NCBI GenBank assembly: GCA_000320545.1
Contig: ADNK01002747.1
Span: forward strand, 1-45,649
Direction of reading: 5' to 3'
DNA from: Bigelowiella natans CCMP2755
Taxonomy: Eukaryota; Cercozoa; Chlorarachniophyceae
Length of the DNA: 45,649 bases
In this document: positions 1 through 11,253 of the stretch, piece by piece
How positions within the stretch are numbered: the stretch's first letter is position 1
Layout of the letters: each line of letters begins with the position of its first letter
Position numbers and translations under genes: made by a program
The notes under the pieces: model-generated
Database searches by the model: none
What the model was told of the DNA's origin: nothing
Seen by the model: only the letters and a program-made list of their open reading frames with translations

Positions 1-28
1 CTATACGCATGATGCTGCTTCTATGTAC

Positions 29-428
29 CTCAGCCTGCTGGCTGATGATCTTCCTCACATCAACGGTTAATCCATACTGGTCCTTTGATTCGAGGGAGAA
101 GTCCCCTTGCGCCTTCAGCTCTGCAACAAGCTTATCCTCCTGTTGCGAGGAGGAGGGGGGGGGGGCAAAAAATGGATGGGACCAATGAGTGCATGTTATC
201 ACTTACGAAGAAGAAGAAGAAGAAGAAGAAGAAGAAGAAGAGGAAAGAATGCCACTGGGGAACATCATATACTAACATTATCTTGCTCTCTTTTCTAGCT
301 ATCATCATCATTATTATCATCATCATCATCATCATCATCGTCATTCATCATCATCATCATCGTCGCCATCATCAACGTCGTCATCATCATCATCATCATC
401 GTCATCTCTTCCTCCCCCATAAAAAAAG

Positions 429-501
<73 letters not shown>

Positions 502-1018
502 GCGTATATTCTCTATTACATCCCAAACACGTTCTTCTCTATCGATCTATTGATCTTATCTATCAAGATGAGCATAGAGTGACATACGTTAGATCTTCTT
601 TTAATGGAGAGGTCCATCAGCTTCTTACGCCTCTCTAGAGCCTGATATCATCAAAGAGAGAGTAAGGCCACCACCTCAATATGCCACGACGACGGCAGTA
701 CAGAAAAAGCAACCGCATTTCCTTCTTGCACCACACCCCACTTTCTATAAAATCTCCACATTCCCCCGTCTCCGTCGTCGCCATCGTGTCATTTATTATT
801 ATTTGCAAGTATAGCCGGTTGAGAGAACGGCGCGAGAGACAGGGTAAGCACGTGGCGGTTTGAGGCGTGGAAGCCCCAAAATGAAGGCACTAACAACGGG
901 TCATCTCTGCCCATCAACGAGCCGACTGCTTGCTGTTTGCCGTTTCGATTCGGTATGAATAGATGTTGTGGTGTTGCACAATCCCCCGCTTTGAGAGAGC
1001 ATCGTCACCACCATCATT

Positions 1019-1053
<35 letters not shown>

Positions 1054-1149
1054 TGAATGCCGTCCCCCTCTCTATCCTCATCACCTGCTTTTCTCGGATC
1101 TCGTCCCATTTACCCATGGACCCCCCAGCCTGTGTTTATAGTGGTGTTG

Positions 1150-1189
<40 letters not shown>

Positions 1190-2651
1190 CAGACCAACAG
1201 TAGCGCTCATATTGCTTCCTATTTCTTCCGTAGCAACCACAGATTCTCTTCTCAACCACCACTGCTACTCCGTGACCAGCAGCAAACAAGCAAGCTCCAG
1301 AGAGAATGCACTACCTGCGACTTCTCCATGACCTCGGTGCGCGCCTGTTCAAGGACGCGGACTGCTGCCAAGTCTCGGTTCCGAACCGCGCGTTCTAATG
1401 CAGCCGTGAAGCTGAAGCACACGGTGTGGGGGAGGGGAGGAGAGAGGCGCGGACATACCATGCGAGTTAGATTCTGCAATGCGTCTATTTGCAGCCGCGC
1501 GCGCGGGGACATCGCCCGTTGGCTTTCCGGGCGTGATTGGTCTTGTTTTCGGTACCAATGCGTGCTATTCCTCAGCCCTCTCTCAATGGACAGTATGCAT
1601 GGGGGTATGCGGGGCGAAGAACAGCAAAAACGCAAGCGCTCGCTCGCACGTTAGTTACCCCTCCTTCTTGGCGTTGTACGGGAGGTCGGCCTTGATGAGC
1701 GATGCATCCAGCTGCACACCTGCGGAGTACTCCGCCATGTTGGAGAACCCCTGAAAGAAGAAGAGAGAAAGGAAGCGCGGTGAACCACTGCGGTGTTGCT
1801 GCTCTAGAATCAGCACGCTGCATGTTGATACGCTCCCATAGCAGATAGCATTTATTCGTTCGTGATTGGGGGGAGGGATGTACGCACTTTTACTGATGGG
1901 CTGCGAAATCGCATCATTGAGGCTGCTGCTGCTGGGGGGGGGACCTGGCATACAGTCAACACACACAAAAGAAATCATAAATCCATATTTATATTGTCCG
2001 TGAGCGCGTGTGAGCTCGTTCTCTGCCTTACCATCCTGGCTGCGGACTGGAAGCGAGCATTAGCACTCACTGCATGCCCAAGATCGATGCCCTTAGAAGG
2101 AATGCAACAATAGTCGTTAGAGAAAGGAAGCTGGAGGAGAGATCTGGCGGTGATGACGACGCTGCTGATGTGGTGGCATTTCCACATGAAATTGTACCAG
2201 CGGACAGCTCTACCATTTAATACGTGTGCGTGCGATTGTCTGTATATGCGCGTTCGTTACAGCCAAACGAAATTCAAAATATGCTTCCCCAAAGCGGGCA
2301 AAGGAAAGAAGGCCCCGACTACTTTCAGACAGAATCTAACAGCAGCAGCAGCAGCACTGGCCTACGGCCTACACTGCGAATAGCTTTAGAGACGAATGCC
2401 CAAATCTTCTACCCATGAAGCTCGGATAGAAATCTAGCTCGAAAACTTTATGCTCAAAAAGGCGTGAGTGAGAGTGTAAGTGTGCATTTGTTTACATTGG
2501 CGCTTCCCCCGTCGAGATGAGACGTGGGATAGGTTACTGAGAAGAGAACCGCTGTGAGGCCGAGAACTGCCGTTGCCACCATGAGGGGGGTGAGGGAGTA
2601 CTTTGCCCAACTTCGACGCTTATTGCTATCTACCAGGCGATACTCCTCCAT
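29..2651 (-). CDS. Unrecognised protein with N-terminal hydrophobic anchor (partial, 7 exons seen)
   Basis: I do not recognise this family. Seven exons join with consistent phase: 2651-2496, 2091-2032, 1750-1659, 1484-1459, 1394-1315, 641-588 and 139-29 (minus strand). They give about 193 residues, and the gene continues off the left edge after the donor at 28/27. Exon 1 starts MEEYRLVDSNKRR and then carries one hydrophobic stretch of about 20 residues (PLMVATAVLGLTAVLFSV), so it is a signal peptide, signal anchor or first half of a plastid presequence. The rest is hydrophilic and probably helical, with charged runs such as ALERRKKLMDLSIKRR. Introns 140-587 and 642-1314 carry several microsatellites. 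The 26-nt exon 4 is the least certain. It is divergent from allantoicase, with about 700 bp between the two starts. Confidence 0.6.
207..497. repeat. Compound microsatellites in an intron: (GAA)n, (ATC)n, (CA)n, (TA)n
   Basis: GAA repeats at 207-242, interrupted ATC/ATT repeats at about 297-405, CA at 430-465 running directly into TA at 466-497. All lie inside the inferred intron 140-587 of the left-edge gene. They create long low-complexity open frames (poly-H, poly-D, poly-I) that are not genes. Confidence 0.9.
1015..1190. repeat. Trinucleotide microsatellites (ATC)n and (AGT)n
   Basis: ATC repeats at 1015-1053 and AGT repeats at 1150-1190, both inside the inferred intron 642-1314 of the left-edge minus-strand gene. 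Confidence 0.9.
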
Positions 2652-3352
2652 CGTTGAGTTATTGTTTTCCTGGGTGAAATAATGTGGAATAAGTCACTGC
2701 AATACAACTTTCCCCTCCAGATCGTAAATCTAGCTTTCGTTTCCACCGAAAATGTGCATTGCAGTACGTTTCAGCCCACCCCAGGCCTCCCCCCGCCCTC
2801 CCTTCACCCCCCCCCGCCCCGCCCCCGGCCTGCCTTGTTCGATCAGGTTAATTCACTTACTGTATTGCTTCTCGGGTTGGAAGCTCAGAAGTGAATGCGC
2901 GGGTACAGAAAGAAAGCCTCGGCCGAGAACTAAGATATCGGGGATTTAAATCTGCGACAACAGATTACACATGTCGCTGATTCAAATGTTGGCCAAATAC
3001 GAAAATAATGTCCGAATTTCTGCCACGTGGATGGGCTGGCACGAACGGAAGTTGGGCACTCATTATAAGCTTAATAAAAAATAACGAACTAAGCAGCTCT
3101 TCGGGAGGAAATGGCCTGCGTTTTCCGCGAGATTCAGCTTGAATCGAAAAGGTGCCGGCCTTGTCTTTGGAGGTCTTCAATCACGCATTCACGGCCACTT
3201 GGCTTCTGCGACATGGTCGAAAATTGGAAATCGTGATAGAAACTGGATGAAAATGCACAGGATTCGGAGATTGCGACTACACAATTTCCTTGTCTTCGCT
3301 AATCAATATTCAGGAAGAAGGACACGTGGCAACCATCATTCGATTCGGCACA
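2652..3352. promoter_or_regulatory. Divergent intergenic region between left-edge gene and allantoicase
   Basis: About 700 bp between two outward-facing start codons (2651 minus, 3353 plus), so it should hold both promoters and 5' UTRs. It contains a C-rich tract at about 2775-2830. I see no convincing TATA box or tandem motif. A 5' UTR intron for allantoicase is possible, because an AG acceptor lies at about 3312. Confidence 0.5.
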
Positions 3353-4823
3353 ATGGCTCAATCTGCCCCTTCATCGCTACCATGGTTTACCGAGCTCACC
3401 GACCTTGTCAACGAAAACATGGGTTGCATCTTTACATAAAAGAATACGTCTTTTTGCTGCTAACGTCGTCTAAACATTCTCTCATTCATCCGGAAAAAAT
3501 CCTCCCCGAACGCATCATACTCAAATCATCAGTTGGTGCGTGTACTGCTAGGCTCTAAGGTCGTTTTCGCTACTGACGAATGGTTCGCTGCGGCTGAAAA
3601 CCTAATCAAGAACACCGAGCCCATCTTCATCACCGATAAATTCACGACATATGGGAAGTGGATGGATGGGTAGCGCAATGGATAAAACCAACGAATGCCA
3701 TTGTAGCAAGCTGCTAACTTTTTTTTTAAATGAAAAATTTTGCCAATTATCAGTTGGGAGTCACGACGTAAGCGCACTGCAGGACACGATTGGTGTATAA
3801 TCGAGCTAGGACTTCCGGGTAGAGACCGATCTTTCGTAAAATCCACGCATGCGTAGTGCGATGAGGAGAGGGAGAGAGAGAGAAAGAGAAACAGAGAGAG
3901 AATGAGTGAGAATCGCATCAATATTATTATCATCACCATTATTATCACCCGCAAGATACAAACGCCGAAAAAGTGCACGTCTGAGTACAGACTATATTCT
4001 CACCGCGGTTCATCCAAAAAATAGGGGAGATTCTTGGCGTGAAGGTTGACACCCTCTTCTTCACAGGGAATCAGGTATTGCTATTTAACTCATACCCCCC
4101 TGTATGTTACAGTGCCAGGAGCACTAAAATTTCATGCAAAGATACGATGAGAAGATGATATGGAGAAAGCGAAGCAACACCGAAACCCTAGTCGATAGAT
4201 TAGAGCTCGATGCGGACGGCTACTTCACCGTTGTCGTATGCATCAGTCGGCACGCATTAAGCGATGATGTGAGCGCACGTTATTCACGCTGCGCTTTCTT
4301 TTTTATCCTGTGTTTCGGCTGATATGCATCTGATACACGAAAAGGCTCCGAGATTCTCTCTTCAGGTTGTGTGTAATGCCTCTACTGCGGCAAAGAGAAT
4401 TACGATGATTGATATCAAATGATGATGATGATAATGACGACGATGATGATGACGATGGTGATGGTAGCGATAGGCGTTTGATCTCATTCAGATGGTATAC
4501 GGCGGTATTTGACAAGTCTCGTGTCGTTCCTTTTCTCTTTGGATTCCTATCAATAAGCAGCACCATATTCTGCCATTTTTTCATTCGAATAACACTCGCA
4601 CTCTTGGCACAAACACGCCATCAGGCCTGTGAGATGCCCCAGTCTAAAGCAGGAATCGTGGAAAGGCTGAAACAAGAGCGCAGGGGTAAAGTCAACGACG
4701 ATGCAATTACCCTCTTACAAAGAAGACATCGTATCTCTCTACTGTATTAATTGCTATGCTGACAAAAACTACAGTGTGCATCTATACATATATGTAGATA
4801 TATGTAAATATATTTAAATATAC

Positions 4824-4865
<42 letters not shown>

Positions 4866-5145
4866 TATATATCGTGTACTAATGTCAAGTATTCACTGTT
4901 TTCCTGCGACTTTGTCTTCTTCTCGAAGGCTACGGCATTGGAACATGTGCTAGCAAGAACACTCTCAGCACCGCTGAGCAGTTAGGGGTGAGGATGTGTG
5001 TTGAAGCACGATGAGGAGAGAGTATATCTCTCATAATTCTCTCTCGCTGTCTAAGTCAGTGTAACGCTAAGTAAGATGTTGGTGTGAGTTGTGCAATATA
5101 GATATGTATATATATATATATATATAGAGGCAATAGACGAACATC

Positions 5146-5187
<42 letters not shown>

Positions 5188-5466
5188 AGAGGAGATCGGG
5201 GTCAGAACGCTCTTTTAATGCTTGTTTCCACCCACTTCCCCCCCCCAACCCTCAGAGCGATAAGTGGACAACTTTGGTGGAGTTTACCCCGCTCCGACCG
5301 GGGTATGAGGGCAAGAGTGTGCACTTCTTCCAGGTGGCTAAGAGAGGGAGGGGGAGGGGGGGATCTATGTGCGTGTAGCCGTAAAAGCAAACAATTACAC
5401 AAATAAAACACACACACACACACACACACGCATACGTAAATGTAACAAAAAACAATATTCATATTA

Positions 5467-5509
<43 letters not shown>

Positions 5510-5767
5510 TAACGATGTACATGTATGTATACGTGCGGTATTGGGTGCGCGTGCATGCATGCATGAAGATGATGATAAGTTTGAATTGAGTCTTGCATCG
5601 TTGCGGCTCTCCTACCCCTGTCAGATTCCTGATTTATTCCTCAATAAGAAATGGACTCATGTGCGCGTGAATTCGTAAGCTAAACACGCCAACGACAACG
5701 ACCAAAAAAGAAGAAGAAGAAGAACAACAACAACAACAACAGAAGAATGCGGCTGCGAGGAGAGAGA

Positions 5768-5811
<44 letters not shown>

Positions 5812-5865
5812 TAGTAGTAGATGAAAGATACAAATTAATGAAATAACTCGATTTTATTGCTATAG

Positions 5866-5902
<37 letters not shown>

Positions 5903-6289
5903 CATGCTATAAAATATTCATTTGAGTTACTCGACTTGCCATCAAGCGCCCCCACCACAACATCGGTCTACACTCTTGTAGTATACAGTAGTATCATTCA
6001 CCATCAGCTTTCCTGATGGAGGGATTGCTCGCATGCGTCTGTTTGGCACTGTGAAGAAGGACATCTCTCGTCGGGCAAAGGTAGCGATAGGGAAAGCGAT
6101 GAAACAATAGACGAATGACGTGATATGTACAATGATCATGAGGAGGGGCCTTGGGGTGTTGGGGAGAGAGCAGATAGCGAATGTTCATTGTTTTTGGTAG
6201 GTGTACTGAAGTAGTAATCTTTTATGTGCATCGATCTTCTTCTTAAGTGCTGTGCTCTCTCTTTCTCTATTTCTCCTCCCTCTCTTCCT

Positions 6290-6327
<38 letters not shown>

Positions 6328-6406
6328 CTCTTTCTCTCAGAGAGAGAGAGAGAGAGAGAAACAGACACACAAACACAGACACACATGAACACATACATAG
6401 ACATTA

Positions 6407-6446
<40 letters not shown>

Positions 6447-7252
6447 TGTAATACATATTTCTGCTGCAAAGGGATGGGAAACGGCACGCAAGCCAAATCG
6501 CCCTGCCGTGCTAACGAAGGGCTCTAATGGGCTGATTGACTTCAAGAACGCCAGCGACTTCTGTGTACTCAAGCTTTGCTGCGGTACAACTAGATTAGCG
6601 TGTTAGTGGGAAATCTCCACCCCCCCCCCCTTCCAAGATCTGACCTATCAAAAGCAATTTGTTCTCACGACAATAAAAAATTAAGATTCGTTTGCGTTTG
6701 CTGTGTGAGAGGGGGGGTGTGACACTGCATTGACAGTGAGAGCGGATTGGTGATTTGATGATTATTAACTTCATGTTGTGTTACATGGAACGATGACGAC
6801 GCAATAGCCGGGAACATCGGAGAGATTGAAATCGATACAAACCACTTCAAGGTGAGGGGACAAGCCCATCCGCAAGTGCCGCGCGCACACGCACGCGCAT
6901 CTGCGCGCACACAGTTTAACCAAAAATGTCAGAGTAGAACGATGCTCTAAAGCCACGATGTTTACCGCAGGGAAACTTTCCAGAAAGCTGCATTGTAGAG
7001 GGGTGCTACCTCAAAGAGAAAATGACCTATCAGCAGGTTGGACATATACACGCATGCAAACAAAGAGAGATAATGAAAATAGGAAAGGGGGGGGGGGGGC
7101 ACTGCGATAGAGTGGCATTCATACATGCTTTAACATACAATGTACACACGACGATTCCCTCACGCGTTAATAGAGACGCATTCCATATGCTGTGCTCGTA
7201 TCTTGACGAGAAGGAAGGGGAAGCTAACGAATGCAGTAGACGAGCTGTAAAC

Positions 7253-7291
<39 letters not shown>

Positions 7292-7607
7292 AATGTAATA
7301 TATATTTGTTTTTGTGTATGAATCTGCATTCAACAACATGAATTTGCTCTTAGGAAACAGCACTGTTCTTGGACTCCAAGCGATCTGATTCTTCTGTGCG
7401 TAGTAACCTGCAGCAGCAGCGCTCGCGCTCTCTCTCTCCCTCTCTCTCTCTCTCTCTCGTCTCCCCTCTTTCTTCTCAGCACGTATGAACGTAATTATCT
7501 TATAACGCGCGTCGTTTTCGAGAGTGGAGTTCGCGAACGACGCAAAGCAGCGCACGCACGGCAGTTGTTATCGGATTGTTCGCATCACCACCACCACCAC
7601 GAATATA

Positions 7608-7661
<54 letters not shown>

Positions 7662-7745
7662 ATACTCTTGGCTTTTCTTCAGATGAAATGGGTTCCAGTG
7701 TTAGAAAGGACGAAACTTACACCGCATGCTCAGGTCTCTCTCCCC

Positions 7746-7801
<56 letters not shown>

Positions 7802-8071
7802 TTCTCGCCAGCATGGCTCACTTCTTTTTCATGCCATTCGTGATCATCATCATCTTCTTCATCACCATCATCATCATCATCATCATATTCTCACCTTCGT
7901 CGCTCACCGCTATCATCGTCAATAATGACAAAACACTGCAGGTTCGGTTCTCCGTGAAGAAGGAGCTCGGGCCTATCACCCACGTCAGGTAGTGCCGGCT
8001 GTAGCAGCGGTCACATCAACCTTGACTGTCAAGCACACGAACGATATCACCGATAAACACACACCACCGAC

Positions 8072-8108
<37 letters not shown>

Positions 8109-8532
8109 GCGACTTGTTGAAACAGCGTGCTTCCTTTAGGTATTTTGTTAGTAAAAGCTATAAAGCTACTTTTCTTCTTTTTTTTACCCCTTAAATTTTT
8201 ATTTTCACCCCTTTCCCCCTTCCCCCCCCCTCCCCCTACCTGCGCAGAATCACGATCTATCCGGATGGAGGCGTTAGCAGGTGAGGGGGAAAGAGGGAAG
8301 ATCAGATTGCGAATTAAGAGAGACGGCTGCTGCTGCAATCGACTGAAACGTGGAAGAAGAGAGCGCTTTAGTGCCATCCGCATTTTTTTTTTTTTAACAA
8401 AAAACCATGATACTACTGCTGCTACTGCTGCTGCTGCTTCGGTTGTGTTTTTGAATGTCATTTGTACGGTGCTTGATGTGGGCTAGATTGCGCGTCTTCG
8501 GAGTCCCGGTAACTGCAAAATCGTCTCTGTGA
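3353..8532 (+). CDS. ALLC: Allantoicase, about 18 exons
   Basis: Allantoicase hydrolyses allantoate to ureidoglycolate and urea in purine breakdown. Exons: 3353-3422, 3552-3669, 3754-3818, 4025-4074, about 4112-4135, 4625-4685, 4929-4987, 5256-5333, 5625-5674, 6008-6080, 6472-6583, 6808-6851, 6971-7036, 7683-7733, 7812-7832, 7942-7988, 8248-8280, 8487-8532 (about 355 aa, normal for the family). Both family repeats are visible: [60 protein letters not shown], then [47 protein letters not shown]. Phase is continuous except at 4074/4112, which misses by one base. The 4135 and 7832 exits need GC donors. The linker between repeats is short, so an exon may be missed in 6081-6471. The C-terminus AKSSL resembles a peroxisomal PTS1. 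Stop at 8530-8532. Confidence 0.88.
4827..4861. repeat. (TA)n microsatellite in allantoicase intron
   Basis: About 17 TA units inside the intron between the exons ending at 4685 and starting at 4929. Confidence 0.9.
5103..5506. repeat. (TA)n, (GA)n, (CA)n, (TA)n around an allantoicase exon
   Basis: TA at about 5103-5126 and GA at 5152-5184 lie upstream of exon 5256-5333. CA at 5409-5429 and TA at 5470-5506 lie downstream of it. Both groups are intronic. Confidence 0.9.
5771..5898. repeat. (AG)n and (TA)n microsatellites in allantoicase intron
   Basis: AG repeat 5771-5808 followed by GTA units, then TA repeat 5870-5898, all within intron 5675-6007. Confidence 0.9.
6294..6441. repeat. (CT)n facing (GA)n, then (TA)n, in allantoicase intron
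   Basis: CT repeat 6294-6325 is followed about 12 bp later by GA repeat 6338-6359, so the pair is self-complementary and could fold into a long hairpin in the transcript. TA repeat 6412-6441 follows. All lie in intron 6081-6471. Confidence 0.9.
7258..7665. repeat. (TA)n, (CT)n and long (TA)n in one allantoicase intron
   Basis: TA 7258-7290, CT 7426-7459 and a 60-bp TA block 7603-7665 all fall in intron 7037-7682. The last TA block ends about 17 bp before the acceptor AG at 7681-7682. Confidence 0.9.
7736..7889. repeat. (CT)n forming a whole intron body, then (ATC)n
   Basis: CT repeat 7736-7806 fills almost all of the 78-bp intron 7734-7811 and serves as its polypyrimidine tract, ending CTCGCCAG. 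The ATC repeat 7843-7889 lies in the next intron. Confidence 0.85.
8076..8107. repeat. (TA)n microsatellite in allantoicase intron
   Basis: About 16 TA units between the exons ending 7988 and starting 8248. Confidence 0.9.
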
Positions 8533-8680
8533 GAAGGATGCAATAGAAACCATCATTAGAAGATCAATAGGGGAAGGAGGAAGGGGGTTGGGGGGGGGGG
8601 AGCTGAGAAGATAGTGGGAAAATGGCGAATGTAGGAGTTTTGGATCAACAAATAACATATAGAATCCATCATTTAATACA

Positions 8681-8721
<41 letters not shown>

Positions 8722-8753
8722 GTAAGTATGAATATACACGTTGTGTGTGTGTG

Positions 8754-8803
<50 letters not shown>

Positions 8804-9660
8804 AATACACATGCCTCTTAGTATGCAGGCTGCAGTTCCTTGATTGCAGCTCCTTGAAGCGCCCCTCAAGTATTTGAGCACACACGCGCAAATTTTAAAA
8901 ACAGATTTGTTATGTGCATTGAGTTGATGCTAGCAAAGCCAAGTGACCAGTGTTCATTAAATGTGTGTTTTGAGCCAAGCAGATCAATAACAGCTGCCAC
9001 TTGTTGCTGTGCTCATAGCCCTGTGTCCTGACCCTCTCGATATAGACGCTTCTTGCGCCACCGTCATGCATGTCATGCGGCAGCGCTGCGATTCTGGTCT
9101 TGATCGAGGCAATCGATCCATGCCGCATTGCAAAGCTAATAATAATTGCATGTGGTTGCCATTGTTATAGTTTTAGAATTGAATACGTTTGCTCCGAACC
9201 ATATATGACCGAGTCAGATCAAAGCACGTAGGCCATTCATTGTTCATTGTGTGCGTGAGGGGCATGTAGCACTCACGTGCTCTGTTCGCGAAAGCTGCAT
9301 GCACACATCATACTGCACACACGCAGCCACTCTGCCTGCTAACCTGTTATAGACTGTGAGACAACAGTCATGCATTAAAGACGAAACCAGCCATCGTCAA
9401 AAGCAAGTACGACAGGGCCACGCATGCGTTGCACATATCCAATGCTAGCTAGCTAGAATAGTATGGCTGCGATTCGAGGAAGCTGACATGTGTCCATGCC
9501 TTTAAATAGATATGTAGTTGCGGACAGACTGCAGTCAACGCTAGCAGCTTTGCAGCTCCGCGCATGGCAGTGTCATGCCAGCGGTAGCAGGGGTGGGTGC
9601 CCGATGTGTTCAAAGATTGTGCAGACCTTATTTTCAAATGACGAAGAGCCATGGTTCAAG
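8533..9660. other. Convergent 3'-3' spacer with microsatellites and CTAG words
   Basis: No gene seen. It separates the end of allantoicase (8532) from the end of the kinase gene (9661, minus). It begins with microsatellites (TA 8685-8711, GT/TA 8741-8771, AG 8771-8801). From about 8920 it continues as non-repetitive DNA rich in TGCA and TAGC words, including GCTAGCTAGCTAG near 9445-9457. It resembles the other gene-end spacers in the window. Confidence 0.7.
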
Positions 9661-11253
9661 CTACGGGGAAAACCATTGATGCTTCAATGCATCCTGAGCT
9701 CTGATTCGTCTCTGAGGTGCGACATTGAGCATGGAAACCATGAGATCCAGCCCCAAAGAGTCTAACACTGTGATCGAGGAGAGCTTGGTAATCATACGCC
9801 GGCTACTGTCAGCAGACATGCAAAACCTTTGCCGTAAGCGGTGGCGAGCCACCGCAGATGAACCATCGACCCGCTGGCTTGTGGCGGCAGCATCAACGTT
9901 CCCCAAGAGTGAGGTCACACGCGCCAGGTTATCATCCTCTGAGGAGGATTTGAAAAGCGGCCGCCTTTGCAGGAGCTCTGCAAACACAACTCCGGCGGCG
10001 AAGACGTCCACCGGAAAGTTGGCGTATCGCCAGGTTGCTTTGCGTCTGGATGGCCGACTGCCCTTTCTGTCCTCCCCCCCCCTGTTTCTACTGGGAAGCG
10101 TCTCCGGCGCTCGGTAGCCTAGGGTCCCGTGCACATTCACCCGAACGCCCTTGAATCCCCGGCCGCCGCTCTGGATTACTCCGCAATCTCCATCGAGGTC
10201 TCTGCCTTTGAGCCGCACCGCAAGGCCGAAGTCGCAGAGCTTGAGAACGCCCTCCTCCTCGTCGCTGAGGAGTAAGTTTGATGGCTTGATGTCCCGATGG
10301 ATCCAGCCTTCCTTGTGTAGCCTGGCAATGCCGCTCAGCAGCTGCTTCATCAGTTTCCTGACATTTCTCAGGAGAAGCGGAGCTGTTTTCGATCGTAGGA
10401 ATGTGCGCAGGTCGGTGTCTAGCTTCTCAAGAACGAGGCCCACCTTTGCCGTGTTAGGAAGGCAGCCCCCTTCGTCGTTGCAGCAGTTGCTCACGACCTC
10501 GACGATCTGAACGATGTTCTGGTGCGTCACCGTCATAAGAATGCCTATCTCCCGCAGCGCGTCGCGGGGAAATCCTTCGTCGGTTTCCACGTTCTTGAAG
10601 ATCTTGACTGCACGTAGAGTTCCGGACTCGATGTCGCGTGCAAGGTGCACAACCCCGTAGGCCCCTTCACCCAGCCTTTTGATGGGGTCATAGGCTTCTA
10701 GTGTCCTACAACATCCAGGCCTCTTTTCCTCTGTACGCCTCTTCGGTGTGTTTCCTTCTGCGTTGCTTGCTTTGCCGTGTGGGGGGATAAGATTCCCTGC
10801 CTGAATTGAAGAGGAGGAATTGGGGGCGCGGGGGCGAGGGCGCTTAGTGTTTTTTTTTCGAGAACTCTCAGCTATGTCTAGAGGTGAGTTGAGTACGTAA
10901 GTCTTCGCCCCAAGGCTGTTCTTCACAGCCTCCGAAGCGCTCAGAGGAAGGCATTTACCTTCGAGGAAATCGCCTCCCTGAGCCGGGGCGAGAGAGGGGG
11001 AATCGTCTCTACGGTTTTCTTTCTTCTCCAAGTAGGCGCTCAAATAGGAGCTCAGCACCGTGGTCATTAGGAAGGCACCAGCTGGATGGATTGTGGGCGT
11101 CCTCCCAACAGCCGGATGGCAGTGCGCCCCCGGAGCGAGAAGTGCGCGGGGCCGTCTCTTCGGCCCGAGGAAGGCGGAGCCGAAGGGCCGAGCACCGAGG
11201 CGCAAAATCGGGGGAAATTCTAGACAAAACACGCGCCGAAATCCCTGTCGCAA
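9661..11253 (-). CDS. CDK-like (CMGC) protein kinase, single exon
   Basis: A serine/threonine kinase. The kinase domain covers residues about 188-529: glycine loop GEGAYGVV (195-202), ATP-binding Lys217 in RAVKIFK, the PSTAIRE-like helix FPRDALREI, HRDIKPSN (319-326), DFG (341-343) and a Y-R-APE motif ending at 384. The helix sequence and HRDIKPSNLLL place it near CDKs (CDK10/11-like), so a cyclin partner is likely but not shown. The activation segment is long and Arg/Gly-rich, and another Arg-rich insert follows APE (about 386-410). The N-terminal 185 residues are low complexity and basic. The true start may be the Met at 11067 (residue 63). It has no introns, unlike its intron-dense neighbours. 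It is divergent from the TruD gene. Confidence 0.88.
   Translation of the reverse strand: MRQGFRRVFCLEFPPILRLGARPFGSAFLGPKRRPRALLAPGAHCHPAVGRTPTIHPAGAFLMTTVLSSYLSAYLEKKENRRDDSPSLAPAQGGDFLEGKCLPLSASEAVKNSLGAKTYVLNSPLDIAESSRKKNTKRPRPRAPNSSSSIQAGNLIPPHGKASNAEGNTPKRRTEEKRPGCCRTLEAYDPIKRLGEGAYGVVHLARDIESGTLRAVKIFKNVETDEGFPRDALREIGILMTVTHQNIVQIVEVVSNCCNDEGGCLPNTAKVGLVLEKLDTDLRTFLRSKTAPLLLRNVRKLMKQLLSGIARLHKEGWIHRDIKPSNLLLSDEEEGVLKLCDFGLAVRLKGRDLDGDCGVIQSGGRGFKGVRVNVHGTLGYRAPETLPSRNRGGEDRKGSRPSRRKATWRYANFPVDVFAAGVVFAELLQRRPLFKSSSEDDNLARVTSLLGNVDAAATSQRVDGSSAVARHRLRQRFCMSADSSRRMITKLSSITVLDSLGLDLMVSMLNVAPQRRIRAQDALKHQWFSP

Noticed and set aside
85..582. 165-codon open frame rich in Lys, His, Ile
   Set aside because: It is read-through of GAA, ATC, CA and TA microsatellites in an intron of the minus-strand gene.
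7524..7925. Poly-His open frame as a possible metal-binding protein
   Set aside because: It comprises TA, CT and ATC repeats in allantoicase introns; only small pieces overlap true exons.
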